Assembly: GCF_003337425.1 (NCBI RefSeq)
Contig: NZ_QPJU01000003.1
Coordinates: 256,990 to 320,989 of the forward strand
DNA length: 64,000 bases
Origin: Extensimonas vulgaris
GTDB taxonomy: Bacteria; Pseudomonadota; Gammaproteobacteria; Burkholderiales; Burkholderiaceae_C
Direction of reading: 5' to 3'
Below the pieces are notes generated by a model, which was not told the DNA's origin, did not search any database, and saw only the letters and a list, made by a program, of their open reading frames with translations. Below are positions 1 through 7,614 of this stretch, piece by piece. Position numbers and translations under genes: made by a program. Numbering within the stretch: the first letter of the stretch is position 1; each line of letters begins with the position of its first letter.

Positions 1-559
1 CGCGCTGCCGCTGGCGCGCGCCTTGTACGCGGGCGGCGTGCAGGTGCTCGAAGTCACGCTGCGCACGCCGGCGGCTTTGCCCGCGATCGCGCAGATCGCG
101 CGTGAACTGCCCGAGGTCATCGTGGGCGCGGGCACGGTCTTGAATGCCGCCGACGCGGGCCGCGCGCGCGAGGCCGGCGCGCGCTTCGTCGTGAGCCCCG
201 GCTACCACCGCGAGCTCGCCCAAGCCTGCCGCGCGCTCGGCCTGCCGCTGCTGCCGGGCGTGGCCACGGCAAGCGAGGTCATGGCGGCGCTCGCCGACGG
301 CTTCACCTTTCTCAAGCTGTTTCCGGCAGACGCCATCGGCGGGCTGGGTTTGCTCAAAGCCTGGCGCAGCCCTTTCCAGCACGTGTACTTTTGCCCTACG
401 GGTGGCATCACCAGCGCCACCGCGCCGCAGTACCTTGCACTGCCCAACGTGCGCTGCGTCGGCGGCTCGTGGCTCGCGCCCGCGCCGTCGATCCAGGCGG
501 GCGACTGGGTGCGCATCACGCAGCTCGCGCGCGAAGCGCAGGCCTTGCGCCCCGCGTGA
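1..559 (+). CDS. eda: KDPG aldolase (2-dehydro-3-deoxyphosphogluconate aldolase), 5'-truncated by the window edge
   Basis: Class I aldolase that cleaves 2-keto-3-deoxy-6-phosphogluconate to pyruvate and glyceraldehyde 3-phosphate in the Entner-Doudoroff pathway (cytosolic). The reading frame is open from base 2, so about 25 N-terminal residues lie outside the window. The general-base region LEVTLRT and the Schiff-base lysine segment FLKLFPADAIGG, which corresponds to FKFFPAE in the E. coli enzyme, are both visible. The length fits the roughly 210-residue family. In many proteobacteria edd precedes this gene, but that side cannot be seen. The 3' flank holds one copy of the dispersed repeat and then the convergent acyl-CoA synthetase gene. 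The family is certain; minor activities (for example on 4-hydroxy-2-oxoglutarate) cannot be judged. Confidence 0.93.
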   Translation, partial: ALPLARALYAGGVQVLEVTLRTPAALPAIAQIARELPEVIVGAGTVLNAADAGRAREAGARFVVSPGYHRELAQACRALGLPLLPGVATASEVMAALADGFTFLKLFPADAIGGLGLLKAWRSPFQHVYFCPTGGITSATAPQYLALPNVRCVGGSWLAPAPSIQAGDWVRITQLAREAQALRPA

Positions 560-590
560 GGGCGCTCACATCGAGGCCAATTTCGGATAC

Positions 591-640
591 AAAATCGGCC
601 TCAAAGGCACATGCAGTAAGCGCTTGATGCTCACTTTTGA
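591..640 (+). repeat. Dispersed ~45-bp repeat, copy 1
   Basis: AAAATCGGCCTC followed by a spacer and GCAGTAAGCGC, a diverged copy of the repeat whose best copies read AAATCGGCCTCTA-N-GCAAGCGCAAGCAGCTAT. It fills most of the gap between eda and the convergent acyl-CoA synthetase. Confidence 0.5.
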
Positions 641-677
641 GGAGTAATGCCGATGGGCCGTACTTGCATGCCGGGCA

Positions 678-2261
678 TCAGGTCACTTCCTCGGCGCGCA
701 GCGCGGCTTTTTGGATCTTGCCTGCCGGTGTCAGCGGCAGTTGTTCGCGGAACACGATCTGGCGCGGCACCTTGTAGTCGGCCAGGTGTTCGCGGCAAAA
801 GGCTTGCAAGGACTGCTCGGTCAGTGTGCTGCCGGGTTTGCGCACGACGTAATAGCGCCCGACTTCGCCCAGCACCGGGTCCGGCACGCCGATGCCGGCG
901 ACCATGAGCACCTCGGGGTGCGAGGCGATCACGCTCTCGATCTCGGCCGGATAGACGTTGAAGCCGCCCTGGATATACATGTCCTTTTGCCGGCCCATGA
1001 GGTGGATCAGACCCGCCTCGTCCACGAAGCCCAGATCGCCCGTGTGCAGCCAGCCCTCAGCGTCGAAGGCGCCCGCGTCGCGCTGGCTGCCAACATAGGC
1101 GCGGATCACGCCCAGGCCGCGGAACCAGAGTTCGCCGACTTCGCCCGTGGGCAGGTCTTTGCCCTCGGGCGAGACGACGCGCACCTGCGCGCCGGCCAGC
1201 GGCTTGCCTATGGTTTCGAGCAGCGCCTGCTGGCTCGCGCCCCACGGCGTCATGACGATCGCGCCCGAGGATTCCGAGAGACCGTAAAGGTTCATGATCG
1301 CCACCTCCGGAAAGGCCGCCTGCAGGCGCGTGAGCAGCGTGGCATCGACGTTCGAGCCGCCGACGATCAGCAGGCGCAGGCGCGAGAAGTCGCCGCGCGC
1401 GAGTTGCGGGTGCATGAGCAGCAGGGTGAGCATGGTCGGCACGCCGGTCAGCAGCGTCGGCGGGTGTTTGCGCGTCATCTCCAGCAACCTGTCGGTATTG
1501 AACTCGGGCATGAGCTCGCAGGTGCCACCCGCTAGCAGCATGGAGAGCACGCCGCAGGTGATTCCGCCCACGTGGTTCAAGGGCAAGGCCAGTTGCACAA
1601 GATCGTCCGCGGTGAGCTTGGTGTGCGCGTCTTGCGCCCGCGCCGACGCCAGCTGCGAGCGGTGCGTGATGCCCGCCGCCTTGGGACGCCCCGTGGTGCC
1701 CGAGGTGTAGATCACGAGCAGCAAGTCGTCCGGCTGCGGGCTGCACTCCGGCGGCAAGGCTGCGGTGTCGTCACCACCCGGGGCGAGCAGGGTGTGAAAG
1801 GCGATGCCCGGCCCGTCCGGCAAATTTGCGGCGGGCGCATCATCGACGAACAGCAGGTGCTGCAAGGCGGGAAAGCGCGCCTGCGCCTGCGTGAGAAACT
1901 GCACGTAGTCGAAGCCCGCATAACTGCGTGGCGCGAGCACGGCCTTGATCTGGCTGTCGGCGAACATGAAGTCCAGCTCCACATCACGGTAGCGCACGTT
2001 CAGCCCCACGACCACGGCGCCGATCTTGGCCGCGGCAAAGTAGGTGTAGAGCCACTCGATGCGGTTGGGCAAAATGATGCCGATGCGGTCACCCTTGCCC
2101 AGCCCCAGCGCGCGCAGGCGCCGCGCCAGGCGCGACGAGGTGGCGTCCACCTCCTGCCAGCGGATTTCCTGGTCGTGGTCTATATAGGCGGTTTTGTGGT
2201 GCTGCTGCACCGTGCGCGCGAGCGCCGCTGCCACCGTGTCCGGGGCTGGAAGGGATGCCAT
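678..2261 (-). CDS. AMP-dependent acyl-CoA synthetase/ligase (ANL superfamily)
   Basis: Activates a carboxylic acid with ATP to an acyl-adenylate and transfers it to CoA; cytosolic or membrane-associated. 527 residues from MASLPAPD. This ATG is chosen over a 25-residue upstream extension because AAAGGAG lies just ahead of it. The P-loop YTSGTTGRPK is at 185-194, followed by the YGLSESSG motif, the hinge/core motif GWLHTGDLG and the C-terminal catalytic lysine region LTPAGKIQK. The protein resembles long-chain or cyclohexanecarboxyl-type acyl-CoA ligases; the substrate cannot be assigned. It stands alone, convergent with eda and divergent from the ZIP gene. A second ligase of the same superfamily lies at 55.2 kb. 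Confidence 0.88.
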   Translation of the reverse strand: MASLPAPDTVAAALARTVQQHHKTAYIDHDQEIRWQEVDATSSRLARRLRALGLGKGDRIGIILPNRIEWLYTYFAAAKIGAVVVGLNVRYRDVELDFMFADSQIKAVLAPRSYAGFDYVQFLTQAQARFPALQHLLFVDDAPAANLPDGPGIAFHTLLAPGGDDTAALPPECSPQPDDLLLVIYTSGTTGRPKAAGITHRSQLASARAQDAHTKLTADDLVQLALPLNHVGGITCGVLSMLLAGGTCELMPEFNTDRLLEMTRKHPPTLLTGVPTMLTLLLMHPQLARGDFSRLRLLIVGGSNVDATLLTRLQAAFPEVAIMNLYGLSESSGAIVMTPWGASQQALLETIGKPLAGAQVRVVSPEGKDLPTGEVGELWFRGLGVIRAYVGSQRDAGAFDAEGWLHTGDLGFVDEAGLIHLMGRQKDMYIQGGFNVYPAEIESVIASHPEVLMVAGIGVPDPVLGEVGRYYVVRKPGSTLTEQSLQAFCREHLADYKVPRQIVFREQLPLTPAGKIQKAALRAEEVT

Positions 2262-2400
2262 GGGTTTGTCTCCTTTGCGGTGATAGGCGCAGGATTGGGC
2301 TTTTGCCTGCGGGTGGCCTCCGCGCCCTTGCACCAAAATATGCCACGCCTGCAGTGATTCTGTCCCATGCCGAACGGGGTGGCGTCACTAATTTATGGAT

Positions 2401-2455
2401 AAAAATGGCTCTAAGCCAAGACACAGAAAGCGCAAGCAGCAATGGTATTGATAGC
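2401..2455 (+). repeat. Dispersed ~45-bp repeat, copy 2 (contains the ZIP start codon)
   Basis: AAAAATGGCTCTAAGCC, spacer, then GAAAGCGCAAGCAGCAATGG. The ATG of the downstream transporter at 2442 is the ATG inside GCAGCAATGG, so the repeat supplies the start codon and the first few codons. Confidence 0.6.
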
Positions 2456-3284
2456 AACCATCGTCGCCACCCTGGCGGCGGGCATAGGCAGTGTGTGGCT
2501 CGCGGCGCTGCTGTTGCGCACGGGTTTGGGCGCGGGGCAGGGCCGTGCAGGGCCGCAGAATTTGCTGAGCCTGGCCGCGGGGGGCTTGCTCGCGACCTCG
2601 TTCATGCACCTGCTGCCCGAAGCCTTCGAGAGCCAGGTGGACGCGCACGCGCTCTTTGCCACGCTGCTCGTGGGCGTGGTGTTTTTCTTCTTGCTCGACA
2701 AGGCCGAACTCTGGCACCACGGGCACGAGCATGGCTTTGCGCACGCGCACGGCCAGCCGCAGGCGCACGGACACGCGCACACGCATGACCCTGCACACAC
2801 GCATGCGCACGAGGCGGATCACGGCCAGCGCGCCGCGGGTGGCTGGACGGTGCTCACGGGCGACAGCGTGCATTGCTTTGGCGACGGCATGCTGATCGCC
2901 TCGGCCTTCGTGGCCGACCTGCGCCTGGGCGCCGTCGCGGCGCTGTCAGTGCTCGCGCACGAGGTGCCGCACCACATGGGCGACCTGGTGGTGCTGCGCC
3001 AGTCGAGCGCGAGCCGCTCGGTGGCGCTGCTCAAGGTGTCGCTCGCGGGCGCCGTGACCGCGCTGGGCGGTATCGTGGGCTATTTTCTGGTCGATCGCCT
3101 GCAGGACGGCCTGCCGTACTTTCTGGCCGTGGCGTCGAGCAGCTTCATCTACGTGGCGCTCGCCGACCTGATCCCGCAACTGCAAAAACACCTCACGCTG
3201 CGCCAGACCGCAGGCCAGGTGTTCTGGCTGCTCGCCGGCATGGCACTCGTGACGCTGGTGAGCGCCGGGGTGCATGTGCATTGA
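2442..3284 (+). CDS. ZIP family divalent metal transporter
   Basis: Inner-membrane importer of Zn(II) or related divalent cations. 280 residues. HLLPEA in TM2 (about 56-61), HCFGDG in TM4 (144-149) and the TM5 signature HEVPHHMGD (173-181) provide the intramembrane metal ligands. A histidine-rich loop at about 92-128 with many HxH pairs lies between TM3 and TM4, as in eukaryotic LIV-1 and bacterial ZIP proteins. About seven or eight hydrophobic segments are seen. The start codon lies in a dispersed repeat, and no strong ribosome-binding site precedes it, so the true start could differ slightly. No metal-responsive operator (for example a Zur box) was recognised. Family confident; metal inferred. 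Confidence 0.9.
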   Translation: MVLIATIVATLAAGIGSVWLAALLLRTGLGAGQGRAGPQNLLSLAAGGLLATSFMHLLPEAFESQVDAHALFATLLVGVVFFFLLDKAELWHHGHEHGFAHAHGQPQAHGHAHTHDPAHTHAHEADHGQRAAGGWTVLTGDSVHCFGDGMLIASAFVADLRLGAVAALSVLAHEVPHHMGDLVVLRQSSASRSVALLKVSLAGAVTALGGIVGYFLVDRLQDGLPYFLAVASSSFIYVALADLIPQLQKHLTLRQTAGQVFWLLAGMALVTLVSAGVHVH

Positions 3285-3318
3285 GCCCGGCGCGCACGGG
3301 CTGCGCTCAGTGTTATTC

Positions 3319-3349
3319 TTGTTTGGGTAGTGCGCTTCTAGCGGATAAT
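3319..3349 (+). promoter_or_regulatory. Candidate promoter of the toxin-antitoxin pair, possibly giving a leaderless transcript
   Basis: TTGTTT at 3319-3324 and GATAAT at 3344-3349 are separated by 19 bp. The ATG at 3357 begins only 7 bp after the -10 element, about where transcription would start. The -10 is good; the long spacer makes the -35 doubtful. Confidence 0.4.
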
Positions 3350-3356
3350 TGGGCGT

Positions 3357-3692
3357 ATGGTCTTCATCGAACTTCCCATCTTCGTGCGTTGTGCGAGTGA
3401 GTTGTTCTCCGACGAAGACATGCGCGAGTTGCAATTGATTTTGCTGGAAAACCCTGCAGCAGGGGACATGATCCCCGGTGGACGTGGCCTGCGAAAGCTT
3501 CGGGTGCCGCTGCCTGGACGAGGCAAACGCGGTGGTGCGCGGGTCATTTATTACCACTGGGTATCCCATGAGCGCTGCTACATGGTTTATGCCTACGCAA
3601 AAAATGTGATGGCGGACTTGAGCAAAGACCAACTGCGTCGGCTGGCCGACATCATTGCCGAAGAGGTGCACGATGAACGAAAAACAATTTGA
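3357..3692 (+). CDS. RelE/HigB-type toxin of a type II toxin-antitoxin system
   Basis: Predicted ribosome-dependent mRNA interferase. 111 residues, the usual RelE/HigB2 size. It has the family pattern LFSDEDMRELQ near 21-31, then NPAAGDMIPGGRGLRKLR and a basic GRGKRGGARVIYYHW strand, with YAYAKN near the C terminus; compare the RelE-like partners of NadS antitoxins. The toxin precedes the antitoxin, the HigBA/RelE-NadS order, and the two frames overlap by 20 nt. The pair sits downstream of, and convergent with, algR. Base composition is a little less GC-rich than in the neighbours, which fits an acquired module. Active-site residues were not verified, so activity is inferred from family and arrangement. 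Confidence 0.85.
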   Translation: MVFIELPIFVRCASELFSDEDMRELQLILLENPAAGDMIPGGRGLRKLRVPLPGRGKRGGARVIYYHWVSHERCYMVYAYAKNVMADLSKDQLRRLADIIAEEVHDERKTI

Positions 3693-3963
3693 CGAGCTAT
3701 TGCAAAGTGTCCGTGACATGGGGCGCCACATGCGTGGTCAGGCGGTGGCGGGAGTGCGTGTGCACGACTTTCCTGATCCCGACGTCAAGGCCATACGGGA
3801 GCGCACGGGCTTGAGTCAGACCCGTTTCGCCTACCTCATCGGCGTCAAGCCCAAAACCTTGCAGAACTGGGAGCAGCACCGTGTTCGCCCAGCTGGGCCT
3901 GCGCGCGCGCTGTTGAAAATCGTCGAGCTCAACCCAGAGGCGCTGTCGGCGCTGCATGGGTGA
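3673..3963 (+). CDS. NadS/HigA2-like antitoxin with Xre-type helix-turn-helix
   Basis: Cognate antitoxin and probable autorepressor of the overlapping RelE-like toxin. 96 residues starting MNEKQFDELL. The start is set by the ATG at 3673 inside the end of the toxin gene. The N-terminal part to about residue 35 is the toxin-contacting extension with the pattern VRDMGRHMRGQ. Residues of about 38-75 form the HTH (IRERTGLSQTRFAYLIGVKPKTLQNWEQ). The tail PAGPARALLKIVELNPEAL is typical of NadS proteins. Translational coupling through the 20-nt overlap is likely. The stop lies 25 bp from the end of the convergent algR gene, with no terminator seen between them. Confidence 0.88.
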   Translation: MNEKQFDELLQSVRDMGRHMRGQAVAGVRVHDFPDPDVKAIRERTGLSQTRFAYLIGVKPKTLQNWEQHRVRPAGPARALLKIVELNPEALSALHG

Positions 3964-3988
3964 GCGCACGCGGCGTTTCGGCCAGACT

Positions 3989-4756
3989 CTACCCGCCCTC
4001 AAGCTCCGCGCGCACCGCCGCCAGCTGGCGCCGGGACACGGCCAGCGGCTCGACGAGGCCCTGCAGGCGCACGGCCCAGCCTTCGCCTTCTTCGGGGTCG
4101 AAGTGCTTTTCCAGCGCGCGGATGGCGCGGCGCGCGACCAGGGCGTTGCGGTGGATGCGCAAGAACTGCGCGGGGTATTTGCGTTCGAGCTCGCTCAGGG
4201 CGCCGTCGAGCACGTAGCTGCGCGTGCTGGTGCGCACCGTCACGTACTTTTGTTCGGCCTTGAAATACAGTACCTCGGCCAGCGGCAGGCGCTCGGTGCG
4301 GCCGCGGTCTTGCAGCAGCAGGGCTTCGCCCGCGTTAGGCGGCGGTGGGGCTGTGGCGCTCTGGCCCGCGAGGCGCTGCGCCTTGGCCAGCGCCTGTTGC
4401 AGGCGTTCGCGGCGCACGGGTTTGGTGAGGTAGTCCACGGCGTCGAGCTCGAAGGCGCTCAGCGCATGGTCGGGGTGCGCGGTCACGAACACCAGCGCGG
4501 GCGGGTGCGCCAGCGCCTTGAGGCGCTGTGCGAGTTGCAGGCCGTCCAGCCCCGGCATGTGGATGTCGAGCAGCACCAGGTCGAAGCCGCGCCCGCCCGT
4601 GGGTTGCAGCAGGGCCAGCGCCTGCGCGGCGCTCTCGGCCTCGGTCACGGTGTGGGCGCCGTTGCAGTGGCCCGCGCCGCTGCCGCTGCAGTCGGCGAGC
4701 AGGGTACGCAGGCGGCTGCGCGCCAGGGCTTCGTCGTCAACGATCAGGATGTGCAT
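3989..4756 (-). CDS. algR: LytTR-family response regulator (AlgR-like)
   Basis: DNA-binding response regulator, partner of the adjacent AlgZ-like kinase. 255 residues. Receiver domain about 1-120 with acidic pocket VDDE (6-9), phospho-acceptor Asp64 in VLLDIHMPG and Lys112 in YLTKP. LytTR DNA-binding domain about 145-250, with FKAEQKYVTVRT and FLRIHRNALV. In Pseudomonas, AlgR controls alginate, type IV pili and virulence genes; here the regulon is unknown. The start overlaps the kinase end by 20 nt, implying coupling. The receiver carries a small extra Gly/Ser/Cys/His loop near residues 23-34. In P. aeruginosa hemC follows algR; here a toxin-antitoxin pair lies at that position. Confidence 0.9.
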   Translation of the reverse strand: MHILIVDDEALARSRLRTLLADCSGSGAGHCNGAHTVTEAESAAQALALLQPTGGRGFDLVLLDIHMPGLDGLQLAQRLKALAHPPALVFVTAHPDHALSAFELDAVDYLTKPVRRERLQQALAKAQRLAGQSATAPPPPNAGEALLLQDRGRTERLPLAEVLYFKAEQKYVTVRTSTRSYVLDGALSELERKYPAQFLRIHRNALVARRAIRALEKHFDPEEGEGWAVRLQGLVEPLAVSRRQLAAVRAELEGG

Positions 4757-5915
4757 GGGACTGCTCTCTGGATGGCGGCGGGGTGGCTTCGGGCGTGGGC
4801 GTGGGCGTGGGCGTGGGCGTGGGCGCCCGGCGCGGTGCTGGCCGTGGCTGCCGTAGCGGCTGGCGTGGCGCGGGCAGGGTGATGCAGACTTCGTACAGGC
4901 CATCCTGCACGCCGGCGCTGAAGTTCGCCTGCAGGTCGTGCAGCAGGGCGAGGCGCGCGCGCACATTGGCCAGGGCCATGCCGTGGCCGCGGCGCTGCGC
5001 GGCGGGCGCTTCGCTGCCGGGCGCGGGCAGGGTGTTGGTGATGCGCACGCGCACGCGGCTGCCGCGCAGCTCGGTCTGCACGCGCAGCTTGCCGCCGCGC
5101 GGGCTGGGCTCCACGCCGTGCTGGATGGCGTTTTCGACCAGCGGCTGCAGCAGCAGCGGCGGCAGCCGCGCCGCGTCGGCGCGCGGGTCGAGCTGCCATT
5201 GCACCTGCAGGCGCGGGCCGAAGCGCACGGCCTCCACATCGAGGTAGTGGCGCGCCAGCCGCAATTCCTCGGCCAGCGTGACCGACTCGCCCTGCTCGGC
5301 GAGGGCGTGGCGAAACAGCTCGCTCAGGTCTTCGAGCAGCGCCTCGGCTTTGGCAGGCTCGGCGCGCACCAGGGCGATGGCGCTGTTGAGCGTGTTGAAC
5401 AAAAAGTGCGGGCGGATGCGCGCCTGCAGCTCGGCCAGGCGCGCCGCGGTGGCGGCCGGCGTGCGCCCGCGTGCGCGCAGCACGAGCGCCGCGACGAGCA
5501 GCGCCGCAAGCAGCGCGCCGCTGGCGGCGCTCGCAAGCCAGGGCGGCGCGGTGGCCACGCCGGCGAGCGCCAGCATGGCGCAGGCCATCAGGCCCGCGAG
5601 CGCGCCCAGCAGCACGCCCGCAGCATATTGCCGGGCGGTGGACAGGCGCTGCAGCGTTTTTTTGAGGCTGCAGGCCGTGAGCAGCCAGGCCAGCGTGGCG
5701 GGCAGCGCGCCGCCGGTGAGCAGCATCAGGCGCAGCAGCCACTCGCGTGCGCTGCCCGCGCCAAACAGCGCGCCCACGCCGAGCACGGCTTCGACGAACA
5801 GCACCGCGCGCAGCACCAGGCCGACCTCGCAGGCGTCGAAGACCAGCACGGCCGCATGGGCCGATGTGCCGCGCGCAGTTGCGGGTTTGGGGATGGCCGC
5901 AGAGCTTTCCAGCAT
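4737..5915 (-). CDS. algZ: AlgZ/FimS-type membrane sensor histidine kinase (LytS family)
   Basis: Sensor partner of AlgR. 392 residues from MLESSAAIPK. The start is placed at 5915 because upstream in-frame sequence is AT-rich and repeat-derived. Residues 20-160 contain four to six hydrophobic segments. The His_kinase motif RPHFLFNTLNS places the phospho-accepting histidine near 170. N-box sequence LLQPLVENAIQHGVE and G-box GHGMALANVRARL follow, giving a short HATPase domain. The C terminus ends in a Pro-Thr run encoded by a GGGCGT hexanucleotide repeat, which is not part of the catalytic domain. It is divergent from argH, the arrangement known at the Pseudomonas argH-fimS-algR locus. Confidence 0.88.
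   Translation of the reverse strand: MLESSAAIPKPATARGTSAHAAVLVFDACEVGLVLRAVLFVEAVLGVGALFGAGSAREWLLRLMLLTGGALPATLAWLLTACSLKKTLQRLSTARQYAAGVLLGALAGLMACAMLALAGVATAPPWLASAASGALLAALLVAALVLRARGRTPAATAARLAELQARIRPHFLFNTLNSAIALVRAEPAKAEALLEDLSELFRHALAEQGESVTLAEELRLARHYLDVEAVRFGPRLQVQWQLDPRADAARLPPLLLQPLVENAIQHGVEPSPRGGKLRVQTELRGSRVRVRITNTLPAPGSEAPAAQRRGHGMALANVRARLALLHDLQANFSAGVQDGLYEVCITLPAPRQPLRQPRPAPRRAPTPTPTPTPTPEATPPPSREQSHAHPDR
4791..4826. repeat. Hexanucleotide microsatellite (GGGCGT)x5.8
   Basis: Five perfect GGGCGT units plus GGGCGC, read on the minus strand as ACGCCC. They encode the (Pro-Thr)n tail of the AlgZ-like kinase. A six-base unit changes tail length without shifting frame. It ends about 34 bp before the AlgR start. 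Confidence 0.95.
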
Positions 5916-5927
5916 TTTTAGGTCTTT

Positions 5928-5972
5928 TATGGCTTTTATGCTTATGTAGTATGCACAAGCAGCTTCTGAAGA
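5928..5972 (+). repeat. Dispersed ~45-bp repeat, copy 3 (diverged)
   Basis: TTATGGCTTTTATGCTTATG followed by GCACAAGCAGCTTCTGA aligns with the AAATCGGCCTCTA...GCAAGCGCAAGCAGCTA pattern. It lies in the algZ-argH divergent gap just upstream of the algZ start and makes that gap AT-rich. Confidence 0.45.
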
Positions 5973-6067
5973 TATAGCATTTTGCGGCGTCGATAAAATC
6001 TGCGGCTCGCGCACTTGCAGCGCCCGGCGGCGCCGGCTTCACTCATTCAACGGATTATTGCCTCCCC

Positions 6068-7573
6068 ATGCCCACGCCCCCCAGCCCCCATTCTTCCTCC
6101 GCGCCCGCCCCCACGCCCGCCCCCGCGAACCAGCTCGACACCAAGGCGCAGGCGTGGTCGGCGCTGTTTTCCGAGCCCATGAGCGAGCTGGTGCAGCGCT
6201 ACACGGCCAGCGTGTTTTTCGACCAGCGCCTGTGGCAGGCCGACATCATGGGCAGCCTTGCGCACGCCGAGATGCTCGCCGCGCAGGGCATTCTGAGCGC
6301 GCAGGACCTGGCCGACATCGAGCGCGGCATGGCGCAGATCCGCGCCGAGATCGAGGCCGGCAGCTTTGCGTGGAAGCTCGAGCTCGAAGACGTGCACCTG
6401 AACATCGAGGCGCGCCTCACGCAGCTCGTGGGCGACGCGGGCAAGCGCCTGCACACGGGCCGCAGCCGCAACGACCAGGTGGCGACCGACGTGCGCCTGT
6501 GGCTGCGCGGCGAGATCGACCTGATCCTCGGCCTGCTCGCCGAGCTGCAGCGCGCGCTGCTGGCCGTGGCCGAGCCGCATGTCGAAGTGATCCTGCCCGG
6601 CTTCACGCACCTGCAGGTGGCCCAGCCCGTGAGCTTTGCGCACCACATGCTCGCCTACGTGGAGATGTTTGCGCGCGACGCCGAGCGCATGCAGGACGTG
6701 CGCCGGCGCGTCAACTGCCTGCCGCTGGGCGCGGCGGCGCTCGCGGGCACGAGCTACCCGCTGGACCGTGAGCGCGTGGCGCGCACGCTGGGCATGGTGG
6801 ATGCGCAAGGCAACCCTTGCGTGTGCCAAAACAGCCTGGACGCCGTGAGCGACCGCGACTTCGCGATCGAATTCAGCGCCGCCGCGAGCCTGTGCATGGT
6901 GCACATCAGCCGCCTGAGCGAGGAGCTGATCCTGTGGATGAGCCAGAACTTCGGCTTCATCCAGATCGCCGACCGCTTCACCACGGGCAGCTCCATCATG
7001 CCGCAGAAGAAGAACCCCGACGTACCCGAGCTCGCGCGCGGCAAGACGGGGCGCGTGGTGGGGCACCTGATGGGCCTGGTCACGCTCATGAAGGGCCAGC
7101 CGCTGGCCTACAACAAGGACAACCAGGAAGACAAGGAGCCGCTGTTCGACACCGTCGATACGCTCAAGGACACGCTGCGCATCTTTGCCGAGATGGTCGG
7201 CGGGCAGACCGACCCGGCCACGGGCGCGCGGCATGGCGGCATCCGCGTCAACGCGCAGGCCATGGAGCAGGCGGCGCTGCGCGGCTACGCCACGGCGACC
7301 GACCTGGCCGACTATCTGGTCAAAAAGGGCCTGCCGTTTCGCGACGCACACGAAACCGTGGCGCACGCGGTCAAGGAGGCCATGGCGCGCCAGCTCGACC
7401 TGGCCGCGCTGCCGCTCGAGGTGCTGCAGGGCTTTCACCCCGCGATCGGGCCCGACGTCTATGAGGTGCTGAGCCTGCGCGGCTCGCTGAACGCGCGCAA
7501 CACGCTGGGCGGCACCGCGCCCGCGCAGGTGCGCGCGCAAATCGCCCGGCACCGCGCGCGCCTGGGCGGCTGA
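6068..7573 (+). CDS. argH: Argininosuccinate lyase
   Basis: Last step of arginine synthesis: argininosuccinate to arginine and fumarate; cytosolic homotetramer. 501 residues, about 40 longer than E. coli ArgH because of a Pro/Ala/Ser-rich N-terminal stretch (about 1-25) that may be untranslated or disordered. The fumarase/aspartase superfamily signature [12 protein letters not shown] is at 307-318, with the catalytic serine in it. TGRSRNDQ is near 130-137, and PGFTHLQ provides His181 (E. coli His160). The start ATG at 6068 has no convincing Shine-Dalgarno; the first conserved residues begin near [12 protein letters not shown]. Divergent from algZ; the next gene follows after 41 bp on the same strand but is functionally unrelated. 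Confidence 0.96.
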   Translation: MPTPPSPHSSSAPAPTPAPANQLDTKAQAWSALFSEPMSELVQRYTASVFFDQRLWQADIMGSLAHAEMLAAQGILSAQDLADIERGMAQIRAEIEAGSFAWKLELEDVHLNIEARLTQLVGDAGKRLHTGRSRNDQVATDVRLWLRGEIDLILGLLAELQRALLAVAEPHVEVILPGFTHLQVAQPVSFAHHMLAYVEMFARDAERMQDVRRRVNCLPLGAAALAGTSYPLDRERVARTLGMVDAQGNPCVCQNSLDAVSDRDFAIEFSAAASLCMVHISRLSEELILWMSQNFGFIQIADRFTTGSSIMPQKKNPDVPELARGKTGRVVGHLMGLVTLMKGQPLAYNKDNQEDKEPLFDTVDTLKDTLRIFAEMVGGQTDPATGARHGGIRVNAQAMEQAALRGYATATDLADYLVKKGLPFRDAHETVAHAVKEAMARQLDLAALPLEVLQGFHPAIGPDVYEVLSLRGSLNARNTLGGTAPAQVRAQIARHRARLGG

Positions 7574-7614
7574 AAAGGGTTGGCCGGAAAGCCAGAAAAC
7601 ACGCCCACGCGCAC

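Noticed and set aside
2590-2800. His-codon-rich stretch considered as a satellite repeat
   Set aside because: It is the His-rich loop of the ZIP transporter; no regular DNA period is visible.
3284-3302. Stem AGCCCG-GCGCGCA-CGGGCT after the ZIP gene as a terminator
   Set aside because: Only 6 bp of stem, no T-run; could be chance in GC-rich DNA.
6047-7552. A 501-codon open frame antisense to argH
   Set aside because: GC-rich codon bias opens antisense frames; the protein is Arg/His/Leu-rich with no family features, and argH is certain.
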